In this document: in pieces, positions 26,384 through 35,926 of the stretch
Position numbering within the stretch: position 1 is the first letter of the stretch
Layout of the letters: each line of letters opens with the position of its first letter
Assembly (NCBI GenBank): GCA_026391295.1
Contig: JAPLDS010000054.1
Span: 1 to 53,764 of the forward strand
DNA length: 53,764 nt
Source of the DNA: Bacteroidia bacterium
Lineage (GTDB): Bacteria > Bacteroidota > Bacteroidia > Bacteroidales > Prolixibacteraceae
Direction: 5' to 3'
Notes under the pieces: model-generated
The model's database searches: none
Seen by the model: only the letters and a program-made list of their open reading frames with translations
Told to the model about the DNA's origin: nothing
Translations under genes and position numbers: made by a program

Positions 26384-29300
26384 ATGAGCTATTCCAAGGA
26401 GCAGAAACATAGTTTAAAGCGTGCGAAGGGCGGCCAGAAATTGGTTGCCCTCGCGCTGCTGATGTTCTGCATTGTCTCTTTTAATTGGGCAAAAGCTCAA
26501 CAGCATCATAGCGTTCCAAATTTGGAAGATATTCGAGTAAAACAATCGATCAAAAATCTTGCAAATGGATTCAGTACGCCTCCTGATTCCGCTAAGCCTT
26601 GGGTTAACATGTGGTGGTTTAATGAGGTAACGCCCGCAAATATTACTCAGCATCTAACAGAATTAAAAGCTAAGGGTGCCGGAGGAGCAATGCTTATCGA
26701 CCTTGGCAATATGCCTAACAAGCCCTATATGAGTGATGGCTGGCGAGAGCTATTCCGTCACGCCTTGCGCGAAGCCGATCGAGTAGGACTAAAACTAGGT
26801 GTTAATACGTGTCCGGGATGGCCCTCTGGAGGACCTTGGATTACCCCCGAATATTCAAGTTGGTCGATGGTTCACAGTGAAATGATACTCCATGGAGGGA
26901 CTCTATTCTCCGGGAAGATCACCGATCCTGCGAGCAAAGGAAAGGTCTATAAGCGAGTGGCCATTCAGGCCTTCCCGATTGCAGCGGAATCTATTTCGCA
27001 AAAACCAACAATTACGTTAAGTAGCAATCAACAAGATTTACCCAATATCCTCGATGGAAATTTCAATACTTTTTGGGATACGGAGAAGGATGAAAAACCA
27101 TCTATGCTCTTTGATTTTGGACAACCGCATGGTGTTGATTATACTTGGCTGGACTTATCGAATAAGGTACTTATTGAATCATCAGACGATGGCATTAACT
27201 TTAAAACGGTAACTGAAATTCCAAGTCAAAATGGCAATCCAGTTTACCAATCTATACCAACAACCACGGCTCGTTGGTACAAGATCAGCCTATCAAAAAA
27301 TACGAAGGTGCGCGACATTGCCTTTGGCTCTCAGTTGGAAGTTGAGCGGATTGCTCGACTTGCCGCGAAGCGTGCAACAACAAATCCACTTGGGGTTACC
27401 GGTACGCGTCAAATCGATCAGGTGAACTTGGTCCGCGAAGATCTAGTCAATCTTCCAACTGATCAGCCATTAAAGATCGACAAAATGATTGATCTTACGG
27501 CTAAAGTATCTGAAGATGGGGTGCTCACTTGGCAGGTTCCACCTGGCAAATGGAAGATTGTGCAGATTGGAAGAACCACCACCGATTTAGATGTAGCATT
27601 TGGTAAAGGGTTGCTTGCCGACTATCTCAGTCCTAAAGCAACCGAATTAAATTACGAAAAAGGGATCAAGCCATTAATTGGGGATGCAGGGTCGCTGGCC
27701 GGCAAAACCTTAAAATATTTTATTGAGGATAATGTGGAGATAAACGGCATCTATTCTTGGTCACCTGAGCTACTTCAGGAATTTAAAACTCGAAGAGGTT
27801 ACGACCCTTCACCTTATCTGGCTGCTTTGGCAGGCGAAATAGTTACAAGTGTTGAGATCACTGATCGTTTTCTTGCGGATATGCGTCGCACGATTGCCGA
27901 CTGTGTGGCCGATGGTCATTATGGTCGGTGGGCTGAGCTGTCGCATGCCGATGGTATAAAGGTGCGTGCCGAAGCTGGAGGACAGCATCATCCTAGGTTA
28001 TTATGTAACGACGGGTTAATGAATCAAGGACGAATGGATGTTCCGGTAGCGGAATTTTGGGAACTTGAATTATGGAAAGAAAATCAATTTAAGCCAGCAG
28101 ATCATCATGTTGTCACGACTCCGGGATGGGATGAAGGGGCGCAGAATGTCAATGCCAAGCAAGCGGCTAGTGCAGGTCATTTATATGGCAAAAGAGTAGT
28201 TGCCTCTGAAGCGTTTACCACTGGAGGTGAATTAAATCATTGGAGTCAAGCCCCTGGCCGACTTATTCGTCATGCCAACAATGCCTTTTGTGAGGGGATA
28301 AATATGCTAAGCATACATGGATCGGCAACATCTGGACCCGAAAGTGGTTTACCTGGCAAGGGTGTTTTTGGCGGAGTTCATTTCAATCATAATATTACTT
28401 GGTGGAACCAAGGTGCTGAACAATTTCTCCGCTACCTTACGCGCTGTTCTTATATTTTGCAGCAAGGACTTTTTGTAGCCGATGTTTTATATTACAGCGG
28501 CGATGAAGCGCCTAACTTTATTCCACCCAAAAATATCGATCCGTCTCGTGGCTTTGGCTACGATTATGATGTTTGTAATTCAGAGATCTTATTGACCCGT
28601 TTATCGGTCAAAGATGGCCGACTTGTTTTACCTGACGGAATGAGCTATGCCGTCTTGGTTCTACCTAATCGACCGGTAATGCCATTAAGCGTCGCTAAAA
28701 AGATTGAAGATCTTGTGGCTGCAGGAGCAACTATAATTGGACCCAAACCTCAACGCACACCTGGCCTTACAAACTTCCCTTCAAGTGAGGTTGAGCTAAA
28801 ATCTACAGCTGATAAGGTCTGGGGATTGGAATCTTCACCGTCTAAGAAAGTTCGTTCATTCGGTAAAGGCAAAGTGATCAATGGTCTAACGATACGCGAG
28901 GTTCTCTTAAAAAATCGAATCACCCCTGATTTTTCAGTTCAAACAGCCGATGAAAATACATTGGTCGATTTCATCCATCGTCAGACTGCTGATGCCGAGA
29001 TCTATTTTGTCGTAAATAAACGGTCTAAGGTTTTAAAAGCTTCTTTCACCTTTAGGGTCACTGGCAAGCAGCCTCAACTTTGGAGTCCTGTGACTGGAGA
29101 ACAACGTAACCTTCCAGTGTTCACCGAAAAAAATGGATCAACAATCTTGGACCTCCAATTCGAACCTTACCAGGCTTTATTTGTCGTTTTCAAAAAGGAT
29201 CAAAAAGCTGACCAGACGATCAAAGGGGAAGTCAATTTCCCTGCTTTAACGAAAGCAGAAGAGCTTGCTGGTCCGTGGAAAATTCAATTCGACCCGAAAT

Positions 29301-29776
29301 GGTTCTACCCAACAACAGATCTTGACACCGAACAAGCAAAAGGCATTCTAACTTTTGATCACTTAGAAGATTGGAACAAAAGATCAGAGCCAGCGATAAA
29401 GAATTTCAGTGGTGCTGCCTTGTACACTAAAACTTTCAAGGTCGCTAGTTTAGAAACAGGAAAGCGATATTTTCTAGACCTAGGAGATGTTCGTGAGACA
29501 GCACAAGTAACTCTAAATGGGAAAGACCTAGGTGTACTCTGGAGTGCTCCTTATCGGGTTGACATTACTTCAGTATTACAGAAAGAGAATAATGAATTAA
29601 AAGTCAATGTGATTAACACCTGGACAAATCGGATCGTTGGTGACCGTAAACTTCCAAAAGCACAAAAGCGATCCAGCATCACCTTATTTGTGGGTTGGTT
29701 AAGCAATGCTCAGCTGCCAGGAGGTCTTCTTGGTCCTGTAACGATTCAAACAAATGAGAATAAAACCAAGGAGTAA
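26384..29776 (+). CDS. GH106 alpha-L-rhamnosidase-like enzyme
   Basis: The 1130-residue product is large and secreted (signal to about residue 38, KAQ). The catalytic domain starts with PWVNMWWFNE and carries the GH106-type motif NTCPGWPSGGPWITPE (about 141-156). A discoidin-like (F5/8-type) segment seems inserted at about 205-320 (NILDGNFNTFWDTE, WYKISLSKNT). The C-terminus is a GH2-like beta-sandwich (about 1010-1125; LDLGDVRETAQVTLNGKDLGVLW). GH106 enzymes release alpha-L-rhamnose, for example from pectins and arabinogalactan. I chose 26384 because it gives a signal peptide and follows the previous stop by 43 bp; the frame is open upstream into the esterase gene. The GH43-like gene begins 5 bp downstream. 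Confidence 0.88.
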   Translation: MSYSKEQKHSLKRAKGGQKLVALALLMFCIVSFNWAKAQQHHSVPNLEDIRVKQSIKNLANGFSTPPDSAKPWVNMWWFNEVTPANITQHLTELKAKGAGGAMLIDLGNMPNKPYMSDGWRELFRHALREADRVGLKLGVNTCPGWPSGGPWITPEYSSWSMVHSEMILHGGTLFSGKITDPASKGKVYKRVAIQAFPIAAESISQKPTITLSSNQQDLPNILDGNFNTFWDTEKDEKPSMLFDFGQPHGVDYTWLDLSNKVLIESSDDGINFKTVTEIPSQNGNPVYQSIPTTTARWYKISLSKNTKVRDIAFGSQLEVERIARLAAKRATTNPLGVTGTRQIDQVNLVREDLVNLPTDQPLKIDKMIDLTAKVSEDGVLTWQVPPGKWKIVQIGRTTTDLDVAFGKGLLADYLSPKATELNYEKGIKPLIGDAGSLAGKTLKYFIEDNVEINGIYSWSPELLQEFKTRRGYDPSPYLAALAGEIVTSVEITDRFLADMRRTIADCVADGHYGRWAELSHADGIKVRAEAGGQHHPRLLCNDGLMNQGRMDVPVAEFWELELWKENQFKPADHHVVTTPGWDEGAQNVNAKQAASAGHLYGKRVVASEAFTTGGELNHWSQAPGRLIRHANNAFCEGINMLSIHGSATSGPESGLPGKGVFGGVHFNHNITWWNQGAEQFLRYLTRCSYILQQGLFVADVLYYSGDEAPNFIPPKNIDPSRGFGYDYDVCNSEILLTRLSVKDGRLVLPDGMSYAVLVLPNRPVMPLSVAKKIEDLVAAGATIIGPKPQRTPGLTNFPSSEVELKSTADKVWGLESSPSKKVRSFGKGKVINGLTIREVLLKNRITPDFSVQTADENTLVDFIHRQTADAEIYFVVNKRSKVLKASFTFRVTGKQPQLWSPVTGEQRNLPVFTEKNGSTILDLQFEPYQALFVVFKKDQKADQTIKGEVNFPALTKAEELAGPWKIQFDPKWFYPTTDLDTEQAKGILTFDHLEDWNKRSEPAIKNFSGAALYTKTFKVASLETGKRYFLDLGDVRETAQVTLNGKDLGVLWSAPYRVDITSVLQKENNELKVNVINTWTNRIVGDRKLPKAQKRSSITLFVGWLSNAQLPGGLLGPVTIQTNENKTKE
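29768..29773 (+). promoter_or_regulatory. Shine-Dalgarno site AAGGAG for the GH43-like gene
   Basis: AAGGAG overlaps the last codons of the GH106 gene and stands 8 bases before the ATG at 29782. Such sites are rare in this locus, where most starts are preceded only by A-rich sequence. It supports the start at 29782 over the internal Met at 29866. Confidence 0.6.
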
Positions 29777-29781
29777 TTAAG

Positions 29782-30972
29782 ATGAAAAAATTACGATCAT
29801 ACCATCTGTTTTTTGAGGCAATTTGCTCTAAAAATAATTTACTTAATTTGGGTAACAGATTACCTATGCGACTAATTATTTTACTTTGCCTGATCTTAAC
29901 AAACCTTTATTCCTATGGGATAGAGCATAGTTCTGTGTCGAAACACAAAGTAACAAAAGCAGACCTCGCCGCTCATAATCGCACCGTTCACGTTAAAGAT
30001 GGCTGGCTTAGAGATCCTTACATCGTTAAGTCACCAGATGGAAACTTTTATTTTACGGGAACAACGCAGTTATCGACGCGGAAAGAACTCCCTGAAGACA
30101 AGTATAGCCCAGGTCATGTTGGGTATGAAGTACAGGTTTGGAAAAGCAAGGATTTGATTCATTGGAAATACATTGGCACTCCATTTACGCTTAAAGATGG
30201 GATTTGGATTCAACTTCAGGCAGCCCGATACAAAGAAAGATCTGAAGATCGTTGGCGCATATGGGCACCTGAACTTCATTTTATCAATGGAAAATTAACT
30301 GTCATTCATACCAGTCCATCACCCTTTGAAGGCGCTAACCTATCTGTCGCTGCAGGGATCAAACCAGAGCGTCCTTGGACCAATCCGCTAGGTGCGAAAG
30401 TTGGCATTCGTCATGATCCATCTTTATTTCAAGATGATGATGGCACCACTTGGATGATCTGGTCGGGAACTTCGATTGCGTCATTGAATAAAGACTTAAC
30501 CGATTTCACCTCCGAACCGATCTCTATTGGTCCGACAGGAGCATTTAAGAATGTAGGATACGAAGGGTGTCTGATTAAAAAGATAGCTGGAAAATATGTC
30601 CTTTTTGGGACGGCGTGGTCAACAGGGAAAGGTAGGAAAGGGACCTATAACTTATACTATGCAACGGCCGATAAAATTACGGGGCCATACAGTGAAAGGC
30701 GTTTTGCTGGTCGATTCTTAGGTCATGGCACCCCTTTTCAAGATAACAAAGGACGTTGGTGGTGTACGGCATTTTTCAATGGGAATGTACCACCTCTGTC
30801 AAGAGACGAATATAAACAAAGAGATTTGTCTGATAATGCCTATACACTAAATGAGCAAGGTTTAAATCTTGTCCCATTAGATGTAACGATCAAAAACAAC
30901 GATGTATTCATACATGCTGCTGATCCTGACTATGCAAATCCAGGTCCAGAAGAGGTTCGAAAATTCGACTGA
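29782..30972 (+). CDS. GH43-like five-bladed propeller glycosidase
   Basis: The 396-residue protein has a five-bladed beta-propeller fold of the GH43/GH117 type. Asp78 in WLRDPYIVK fits the general base, Asp212 in IRHDPSLFQDDDG the pKa-modulating Asp and Glu261 in GYEGCLI the acid. HVGYEVQVWKSKDLIHWKY is a typical blade. GH43 enzymes are mostly alpha-L-arabinofuranosidases or beta-xylosidases; I cannot tell which. The hydrophobic signal (LIILLCLILTN) starts only at about residue 31, so Met29 (29866) would give a neater signal peptide, but the AAGGAG site at 29768 favours the upstream start. Its stop codon overlaps the next start (TGATG), which suggests translational coupling. Confidence 0.8.
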   Translation: MKKLRSYHLFFEAICSKNNLLNLGNRLPMRLIILLCLILTNLYSYGIEHSSVSKHKVTKADLAAHNRTVHVKDGWLRDPYIVKSPDGNFYFTGTTQLSTRKELPEDKYSPGHVGYEVQVWKSKDLIHWKYIGTPFTLKDGIWIQLQAARYKERSEDRWRIWAPELHFINGKLTVIHTSPSPFEGANLSVAAGIKPERPWTNPLGAKVGIRHDPSLFQDDDGTTWMIWSGTSIASLNKDLTDFTSEPISIGPTGAFKNVGYEGCLIKKIAGKYVLFGTAWSTGKGRKGTYNLYYATADKITGPYSERRFAGRFLGHGTPFQDNKGRWWCTAFFNGNVPPLSRDEYKQRDLSDNAYTLNEQGLNLVPLDVTIKNNDVFIHAADPDYANPGPEEVRKFD

Positions 30973-31883
30973 TGAAAAATAATAAATTAAGAGTCTCCAA
31001 ATTAAAATTGGCGTATTGCCTGATTTTATTGATCGCTATCTCGCTAAATACTAATGCGATAGATCACTCAAATAGCAGTCAATTGATAGTTGGGAAAGAG
31101 CAAAATGGGCCAGTTATATTTTCAGGTCCGAAGGAGCAATATCAAGGTTTCGACCGGTATACAATTACCATTGGGAATGAAAAAGCGACCGTATTATGTC
31201 CGAACACCCCATTAGCCGGAAGACAATGGGTGATTGCGCCATCAAACTATACCTTAGACAGTTATCCAGTGGCGTACATTGCGCATACCGAGATCGAGTT
31301 AGCAAAAAGGGGGTTTTATGTCGTGTATTCTGAACTAGGAAACACGTATGGAGCACCAGATGCGATTGCAAGATGGGACAACCTCTACCCGATCATGACC
31401 AAACAATATGGGATGGCTAAGAAAGTTTCGTTAATGGGACTTAGTCGCGAAGGTTTAGCCATTGCGCGCTGGGCTGCAGAGCACAAAGGCAAAGTATCGG
31501 CCTTGTATATGGACAAAGCAGTTTGCGACTTTAAAAGCTGGCCAGGAGGCAAATTCAGCATTGGGAAAGGGAGCCCAAGCGACTGGAAAAACTTGATAAA
31601 ACTCTATCATTTCAAATCAGAAGCTGAAGCATTGGCTTATAAGAAAAACCCTGTTGACTTAGCGCGTAAATTAGCGAAGGCCCATGTGGCAATCATCTAT
31701 GTTGCTGGTGAGACAGATCCAGCAGTCCCTTACAACGAAAATGGCGCTTGGATGGAGCAAGAGTACAAAAAATGTGGAGGCACATTTAAACTAATCATGA
31801 AAAAAGGGGAAGGTCATCATCCTCATGGGCTAGCTGACCAAACACCTATCGTAGACTTTTTTCAACAACAACTTGGCAAATAA
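30972..31883 (+). CDS. Secreted alpha/beta hydrolase, putative esterase
   Basis: The protein has 303 residues and a signal peptide (to about residue 29). The catalytic triad is readable: Ser158 in MGLSREGLA, Asp249 in GETDPAVPYNEN and His282 or His283 in GEGHHPHGL. The body has PVAYIAHTEIELAKRGFYVVYSE, which shapes the core of the alpha/beta-hydrolase fold. It starts inside the stop codon of the GH43-like gene (TGATG), so the two are likely translated together and may act on the same substituted sugar. An acyl or acetyl esterase role is plausible. The natural substrate is unknown. A gap of 40 bp separates it from the second oxidoreductase-ThuA module. Confidence 0.8.
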   Translation: MKNNKLRVSKLKLAYCLILLIAISLNTNAIDHSNSSQLIVGKEQNGPVIFSGPKEQYQGFDRYTITIGNEKATVLCPNTPLAGRQWVIAPSNYTLDSYPVAYIAHTEIELAKRGFYVVYSELGNTYGAPDAIARWDNLYPIMTKQYGMAKKVSLMGLSREGLAIARWAAEHKGKVSALYMDKAVCDFKSWPGGKFSIGKGSPSDWKNLIKLYHFKSEAEALAYKKNPVDLARKLAKAHVAIIYVAGETDPAVPYNENGAWMEQEYKKCGGTFKLIMKKGEGHHPHGLADQTPIVDFFQQQLGK

Positions 31884-31923
31884 AATATAACAATAAATAC
31901 TAACACACTTAAAAATCAACAAA

Positions 31924-33237
31924 ATGACGGACAAATCAACGAGAAGAGATTTCTTGAAGAAATCAACGGCTATCTCAGCTGGAGCATTTCTTCTACCACA
32001 AATCATCCCCTCTACAGCATTGGGTATGGGAGGCAAGCTACCTCCAAGCGATCGAATTATTATGGGAGCCATTGGCGTAGGGTCGCAAGGCACTGGCAAC
32101 ATGGGTACATTTCTAGAGCACATCAAAGAGGTTCAGTTTGTTGCCGTTTGTGATGTAGATAGCAACCATTCTAAAAATGCAAAAGGACTCGTTGATGCCG
32201 CCAATAAAAATAGCGACTGCAGAACCTACAGCGATTACCGTGAGTTTTTAGAGAAAGAAAAGTTAGATGCAGTATGTATTGCTCTTCCAGACCACTGGCA
32301 TGGATTGATCTATTCAGCAGCAGCGAACAAAAAATTAGATATTTATGGAGAGAAACCATTAGCAAGAACCATTTATGATGGTCGCGCTATTGTAAGTGCC
32401 GTAAAACGCAACAATATCGTTTGGCAAACAGGTAGCTGGCAGCGGTCGACCCCTAATTTCCACCGTGCCGTTGAATTAGTTTTAAACGGCCGAATTGGTA
32501 AAGTTACCCGCATTGAAGTTGGACTTCCTGATGGCAACAAGGGTGTTGGAACACCTCCTATAAAAGAGGTTCCAGCAAATTTAGATTGGGAGATGTGGCT
32601 TGGGCCTGCTCCAAAAGTACCATTTAGAGGGGTCGTTCATTGGCAATGGCGCTGGATATTAGATTATTCTGGTGGTCAGCTTACCGATTGGGCAGGTCAT
32701 CATATCGATATCGCACAATGGGGTATAGGAATGGAAAGATCAGGTCCTGTTGAATTCTCAGGTGAGGGTGTTTACCCAAGAGAAGGTCTGTTTAACGTAC
32801 CTGTAGAATATAATATCAACTGTAAATATGCGAACGGCATTGAGATGCGCGTTGCAAATTCATCACAACTTCCAACTAAAAATGGTGGAGCGACCTGGTA
32901 TGGCGAAAAAGGGTGGATCAATGTCGACCGTGGCAGACTGATCGCTTCAGATCCAAAAATTTTAGAAGAGGTGATCGGTGAAAATGAGATTCATCCGTAC
33001 AAAAGCATAAACCATGTTGGAAACTTCTTGGAGTGCGTGAAATCAAGAGGCGAAACAGTTGCTCCAGTAGAGATTGCTCACCGCTCAATATCGGTTGGCT
33101 TATTAGGAGAAATAGCTATGACAACGGGTCAGAAGTTCCAATGGGATCCTGTTAAAGAAGAGATCATTGGAAATCCAGTTGCTAGTCGTTTACTAGTTAG
33201 ACCATATCGCGAACCTTGGGAATTACCAAAAATTTAA
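31924..33237 (+). CDS. Tat-exported Gfo/Idh/MocA oxidoreductase, module 2
   Basis: This 437-residue enzyme is a close paralogue of the one at 19765: Tat motif TRRDFL, IPSTALGMGGKLPPSDRI, Rossmann GAIGVGSQGTGN, PDHWHGLIYSAAANKK, EKP residues Glu143-Lys144 and GGQLTDWAGHHIDIAQWG. The absence of a lipobox suggests a soluble periplasmic protein. The ThuA gene follows after 11 bp, the same spacing as in module 1, so the pair probably arose by block duplication. A sugar dehydrogenase role for a 3-keto pathway is inferred from family and context. Which sugar it oxidises may differ from its paralogues. Confidence 0.92.
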   Translation: MTDKSTRRDFLKKSTAISAGAFLLPQIIPSTALGMGGKLPPSDRIIMGAIGVGSQGTGNMGTFLEHIKEVQFVAVCDVDSNHSKNAKGLVDAANKNSDCRTYSDYREFLEKEKLDAVCIALPDHWHGLIYSAAANKKLDIYGEKPLARTIYDGRAIVSAVKRNNIVWQTGSWQRSTPNFHRAVELVLNGRIGKVTRIEVGLPDGNKGVGTPPIKEVPANLDWEMWLGPAPKVPFRGVVHWQWRWILDYSGGQLTDWAGHHIDIAQWGIGMERSGPVEFSGEGVYPREGLFNVPVEYNINCKYANGIEMRVANSSQLPTKNGGATWYGEKGWINVDRGRLIASDPKILEEVIGENEIHPYKSINHVGNFLECVKSRGETVAPVEIAHRSISVGLLGEIAMTTGQKFQWDPVKEEIIGNPVASRLLVRPYREPWELPKI

Positions 33238-33248
33238 ATTAGATACGG

Positions 33249-34454
33249 ATGAAAAAATATTCATTTTTAGCAATAGCCTGCGTTATAATGCTTGCACTTT
33301 TTAGTGCTTGCAAGAGTGGCGCTGACCATAGGGCCTTAATCATCACCGGTCAGAATAATCATAACTGGAAAGTTACTACACCTATATTTAAGGTATTACT
33401 TGAGCAGACCGGCATATTCTCTGTCGACGTGGCTGTATCGCCCGACAAAGGTGGTGACATGAATAAGTTCACCCCTAAATTTTCGAATTATGAAGTTATC
33501 GTTCTTAATTACAGCGGAGATTCTTGGTCTGAAAAAACAAAGTCTGAGTTTATCGAGTTCGTTAAAAATGGCGGTGGCGTTGTGGTCGTTCATGCTGCTG
33601 ACAACTCATTCCCAGACTGGCCAGCTTACAGTGAGATGATCGGTCTAGGCTGGGGTCGCACAGAAAAAGATGGCCCATTTGTCTATTTTAAAGGCGACAA
33701 GATGGTCATTGATACCACTGCGGGTCCTAGCGGAGGTCATGGCGAGCGACAAGAGTTTACAGTAAGAACTAGAAATACTCAACATCCAATTACCAAAGGG
33801 TTACCTCCTCGCTGGATGCATGGTAAAGATGAGCTATATAGCAAATTACGCGGACCAGCTAAAAACATGGAGATCTTGGCTACCGCATTTGCCCCTCCAG
33901 GCAAAGGTGGAACAGGTCGTGATGAGCCAATCCTAATTGTGACCAACTATGGAAAAGGACGTATTTTTCATACCGTTCTTGGACATGGTGATGTCGATGG
34001 AGGTCCAGCCATTCAATGTGCTGGATTTATCGTAACCCTTCAACGTGGTACCGAATGGGCAGCTACCGGACAGGTTACTCAAAAAGTGCCTTACGACTTC
34101 CCAACAGCGGCTGGAACATCCTTACGTGTGAACTACCAAGAGATGACTCTTGAAGACGACTTGATAAAAATCGGAGGTTATGACATCACTAAAAGCACCA
34201 AATATTTCGTCGATTTACAAAGTCGGATCAGAGCTGAAGGAACAACTCCAGAGAAACGCCAACAGTTCGAGCACTTTATGATTGAACTATTAGAGAACAA
34301 AGCCGCTACCGATGAAGGAAAGAAGTTAATCCTTCGCGAATTAAGCTGGATGGGTTCTGATCTTTCGATTCCTGTTATCACGAAATTGCTTCAAAACCCT
34401 GCATTAAAAGACGATGCTAAATTTGCTTTAGCACGTTTACAACCAACAAAATAA
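33249..34454 (+). CDS. ThuA-like lipoprotein with C-terminal HEAT-like segment, module 2
   Basis: The 401-residue product has lipobox LFSAC with Cys21, at the same position as its two paralogues. Its ThuA domain shows ALIITGQNNHNWK, VIVLNYSGDSW and VVHAADNSFPDWPAY. The C-terminal part has DITKSTKYFVDLQSRIRAEG and ELSWMGSDLSIPVITKLL, a HEAT-like helical tail. No glutamine-amidotransferase nucleophile Cys is seen, as expected for ThuA, so it should not act as an amidotransferase. It is the second gene of module 2, 11 bp after the oxidoreductase and 29 bp before another oxidoreductase, and would sit in the periplasm or on a membrane beside it. Confidence 0.88.
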   Translation: MKKYSFLAIACVIMLALFSACKSGADHRALIITGQNNHNWKVTTPIFKVLLEQTGIFSVDVAVSPDKGGDMNKFTPKFSNYEVIVLNYSGDSWSEKTKSEFIEFVKNGGGVVVVHAADNSFPDWPAYSEMIGLGWGRTEKDGPFVYFKGDKMVIDTTAGPSGGHGERQEFTVRTRNTQHPITKGLPPRWMHGKDELYSKLRGPAKNMEILATAFAPPGKGGTGRDEPILIVTNYGKGRIFHTVLGHGDVDGGPAIQCAGFIVTLQRGTEWAATGQVTQKVPYDFPTAAGTSLRVNYQEMTLEDDLIKIGGYDITKSTKYFVDLQSRIRAEGTTPEKRQQFEHFMIELLENKAATDEGKKLILRELSWMGSDLSIPVITKLLQNPALKDDAKFALARLQPTK

Positions 34455-34483
34455 ATTTCTAATATCCCTTAATCTCGAATAGT

Positions 34484-35857
34484 ATGAATGAGTTAAATAG
34501 AAGAAATTTCATCAAACGATCTGCAGCATTTGCTGCTTCTGTAATTGTAGCACCCTCGCTAATTCCTGCCAGTGCCTTAGGCAAAAATGGCAGTGTAGCC
34601 CCTTCCGACCGCATCAACCTAGTTATGATTGGCTCTGGTAACCAAGGCTTAAATGACATGGGTGAGTTCCTGAAAGACAGCCGAGTACAGATAACTGGTA
34701 TTTGCGATGTCAACAAGATGAGTGGAGGCTATTGGAGTGGTAATATGGGCGGTAGAGAAGTCGGAATTAAAAAAGTTAACGACTACTACTCAGAGCTCTA
34801 TCAGAAGAACTACACTGGTTGCAAGGGATATGAAGATTTCAGAGAAGTTATTGCACGCAAAGATGTGGATGCCGTAGAGGTTGTCCTTCCAGACCACTGG
34901 CATTCTATTCCAGTTTTGATGGCAGCAAAAGCAGGCAAGAATATTTACTGTCAGAAACCTTTGGCCTTAACTATTCCAGAAGGAATAGCGATGGCTAATG
35001 CGGTGAAGAAATATGGCGTAACCTTTCAGACCGGAAGTCAGCAACGTTCGGACGAGAATTTCCGTCGCGTATGCGAGCTCGTTCGAAATGGTCGTATTGG
35101 AAAACTCTTAACTGTAGAGTGTGGTCTTCCTGCAGGAACTCCTGACTATGGCAAGACAGGTAATCTTACTAATACCATGCCAGTACCTGCAGGTTTCGAC
35201 TATCAGACATGGCTTGGTCCTGCTCCAGATGCACCTTATTGTCCTGCTCGGACTCATGTAAACTTCCGTTGGGTACTAGATTATTCTGGAGGACAGCTTA
35301 CCGATTGGGGTGGTCATCATCCTGACATTGCTCAATGGGGAATGGACACAGAGCATACTGGACCAGTAAAAATTCAGAATGCAAAAGTGGAGTGGGCCGT
35401 TCATCCAATCTGGAATAGCGCTGCTCATTACTATTTCGAATGTGTCTATGCGAATGGAGTAAAGTTGATTATCTCGGATAAACTTCAGTCGGGCGTAACC
35501 TTCCGCGGTACAGAAGGATGGGCTCGAGGCAACAGAGGTAGTCATACCGTGTTCCCAGAGAGTTTAAGAGAAACAGTCATCAAGCCTTCAGAAATTCACC
35601 TTTATAAGAGTGATAATCATTTCCGCAACTTCATCGATTGTGTGATCTCTAAAAAAGAGACCATTGCACCGGTAGAAATAGCACATCGTTCTATAACCAT
35701 GTCGCACCTTGGTAACATCGCTATGAAATTGCAACAAGATCTAAACTGGGATCCGAAAAAAGAGCAATTCATCCATAACGATCTAGCCAACAGTATGCTA
35801 AAAAGGAAGATGAGAGAACCTTGGGCTTCAATCTACAAACAACTATTAGTTTCATAA
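34484..35857 (+). CDS. Tat-exported Gfo/Idh/MocA oxidoreductase with QKP motif
   Basis: The protein has 457 residues and a Tat motif NRRNFI, followed by IPASALGKNGSVAPSDRI. It is longer than its neighbours because of an insert after CDVN (SGGYWSGNMGGREVGIKK and on to YTGCKGYEDF). The EKP motif reads CQKPLALT, with Gln157-Lys158, so the usual Glu is replaced; the Lys is kept. VLPDHWHSIP and GGQLTDWGGHHPDIAQWGM are present. Related exported oxidoreductases with QKPL are known, so the enzyme is probably active. It is the last gene before the terminator at 35866-35906 and has no ThuA partner of its own. Confidence 0.88.
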   Translation: MNELNRRNFIKRSAAFAASVIVAPSLIPASALGKNGSVAPSDRINLVMIGSGNQGLNDMGEFLKDSRVQITGICDVNKMSGGYWSGNMGGREVGIKKVNDYYSELYQKNYTGCKGYEDFREVIARKDVDAVEVVLPDHWHSIPVLMAAKAGKNIYCQKPLALTIPEGIAMANAVKKYGVTFQTGSQQRSDENFRRVCELVRNGRIGKLLTVECGLPAGTPDYGKTGNLTNTMPVPAGFDYQTWLGPAPDAPYCPARTHVNFRWVLDYSGGQLTDWGGHHPDIAQWGMDTEHTGPVKIQNAKVEWAVHPIWNSAAHYYFECVYANGVKLIISDKLQSGVTFRGTEGWARGNRGSHTVFPESLRETVIKPSEIHLYKSDNHFRNFIDCVISKKETIAPVEIAHRSITMSHLGNIAMKLQQDLNWDPKKEQFIHNDLANSMLKRKMREPWASIYKQLLVS

Positions 35858-35865
35858 ATCATCAG

Positions 35866-35906
35866 ATAGGCTTAGGTATGCTATAAAGCAACCTAAGTCT
35901 ATTTTT
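35866..35906 (+). terminator. Rho-independent terminator ending the second unit
   Basis: A 12-bp stem (35866-35877 with 35891-35902, including one G-U pair) with a further short TGC/GCA pairing in the loop is followed by TTTTT (35902-35906). It lies in the 69-bp gap after the oxidoreductase at 34484-35857, before the DUF4838 gene, and so splits the long glycosidase run into two transcription units. No clear promoter element is visible between it and 35927, so partial read-through is possible. Confidence 0.8.
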
Positions 35907-35926
35907 AATTTATTAAAAAATACAAA

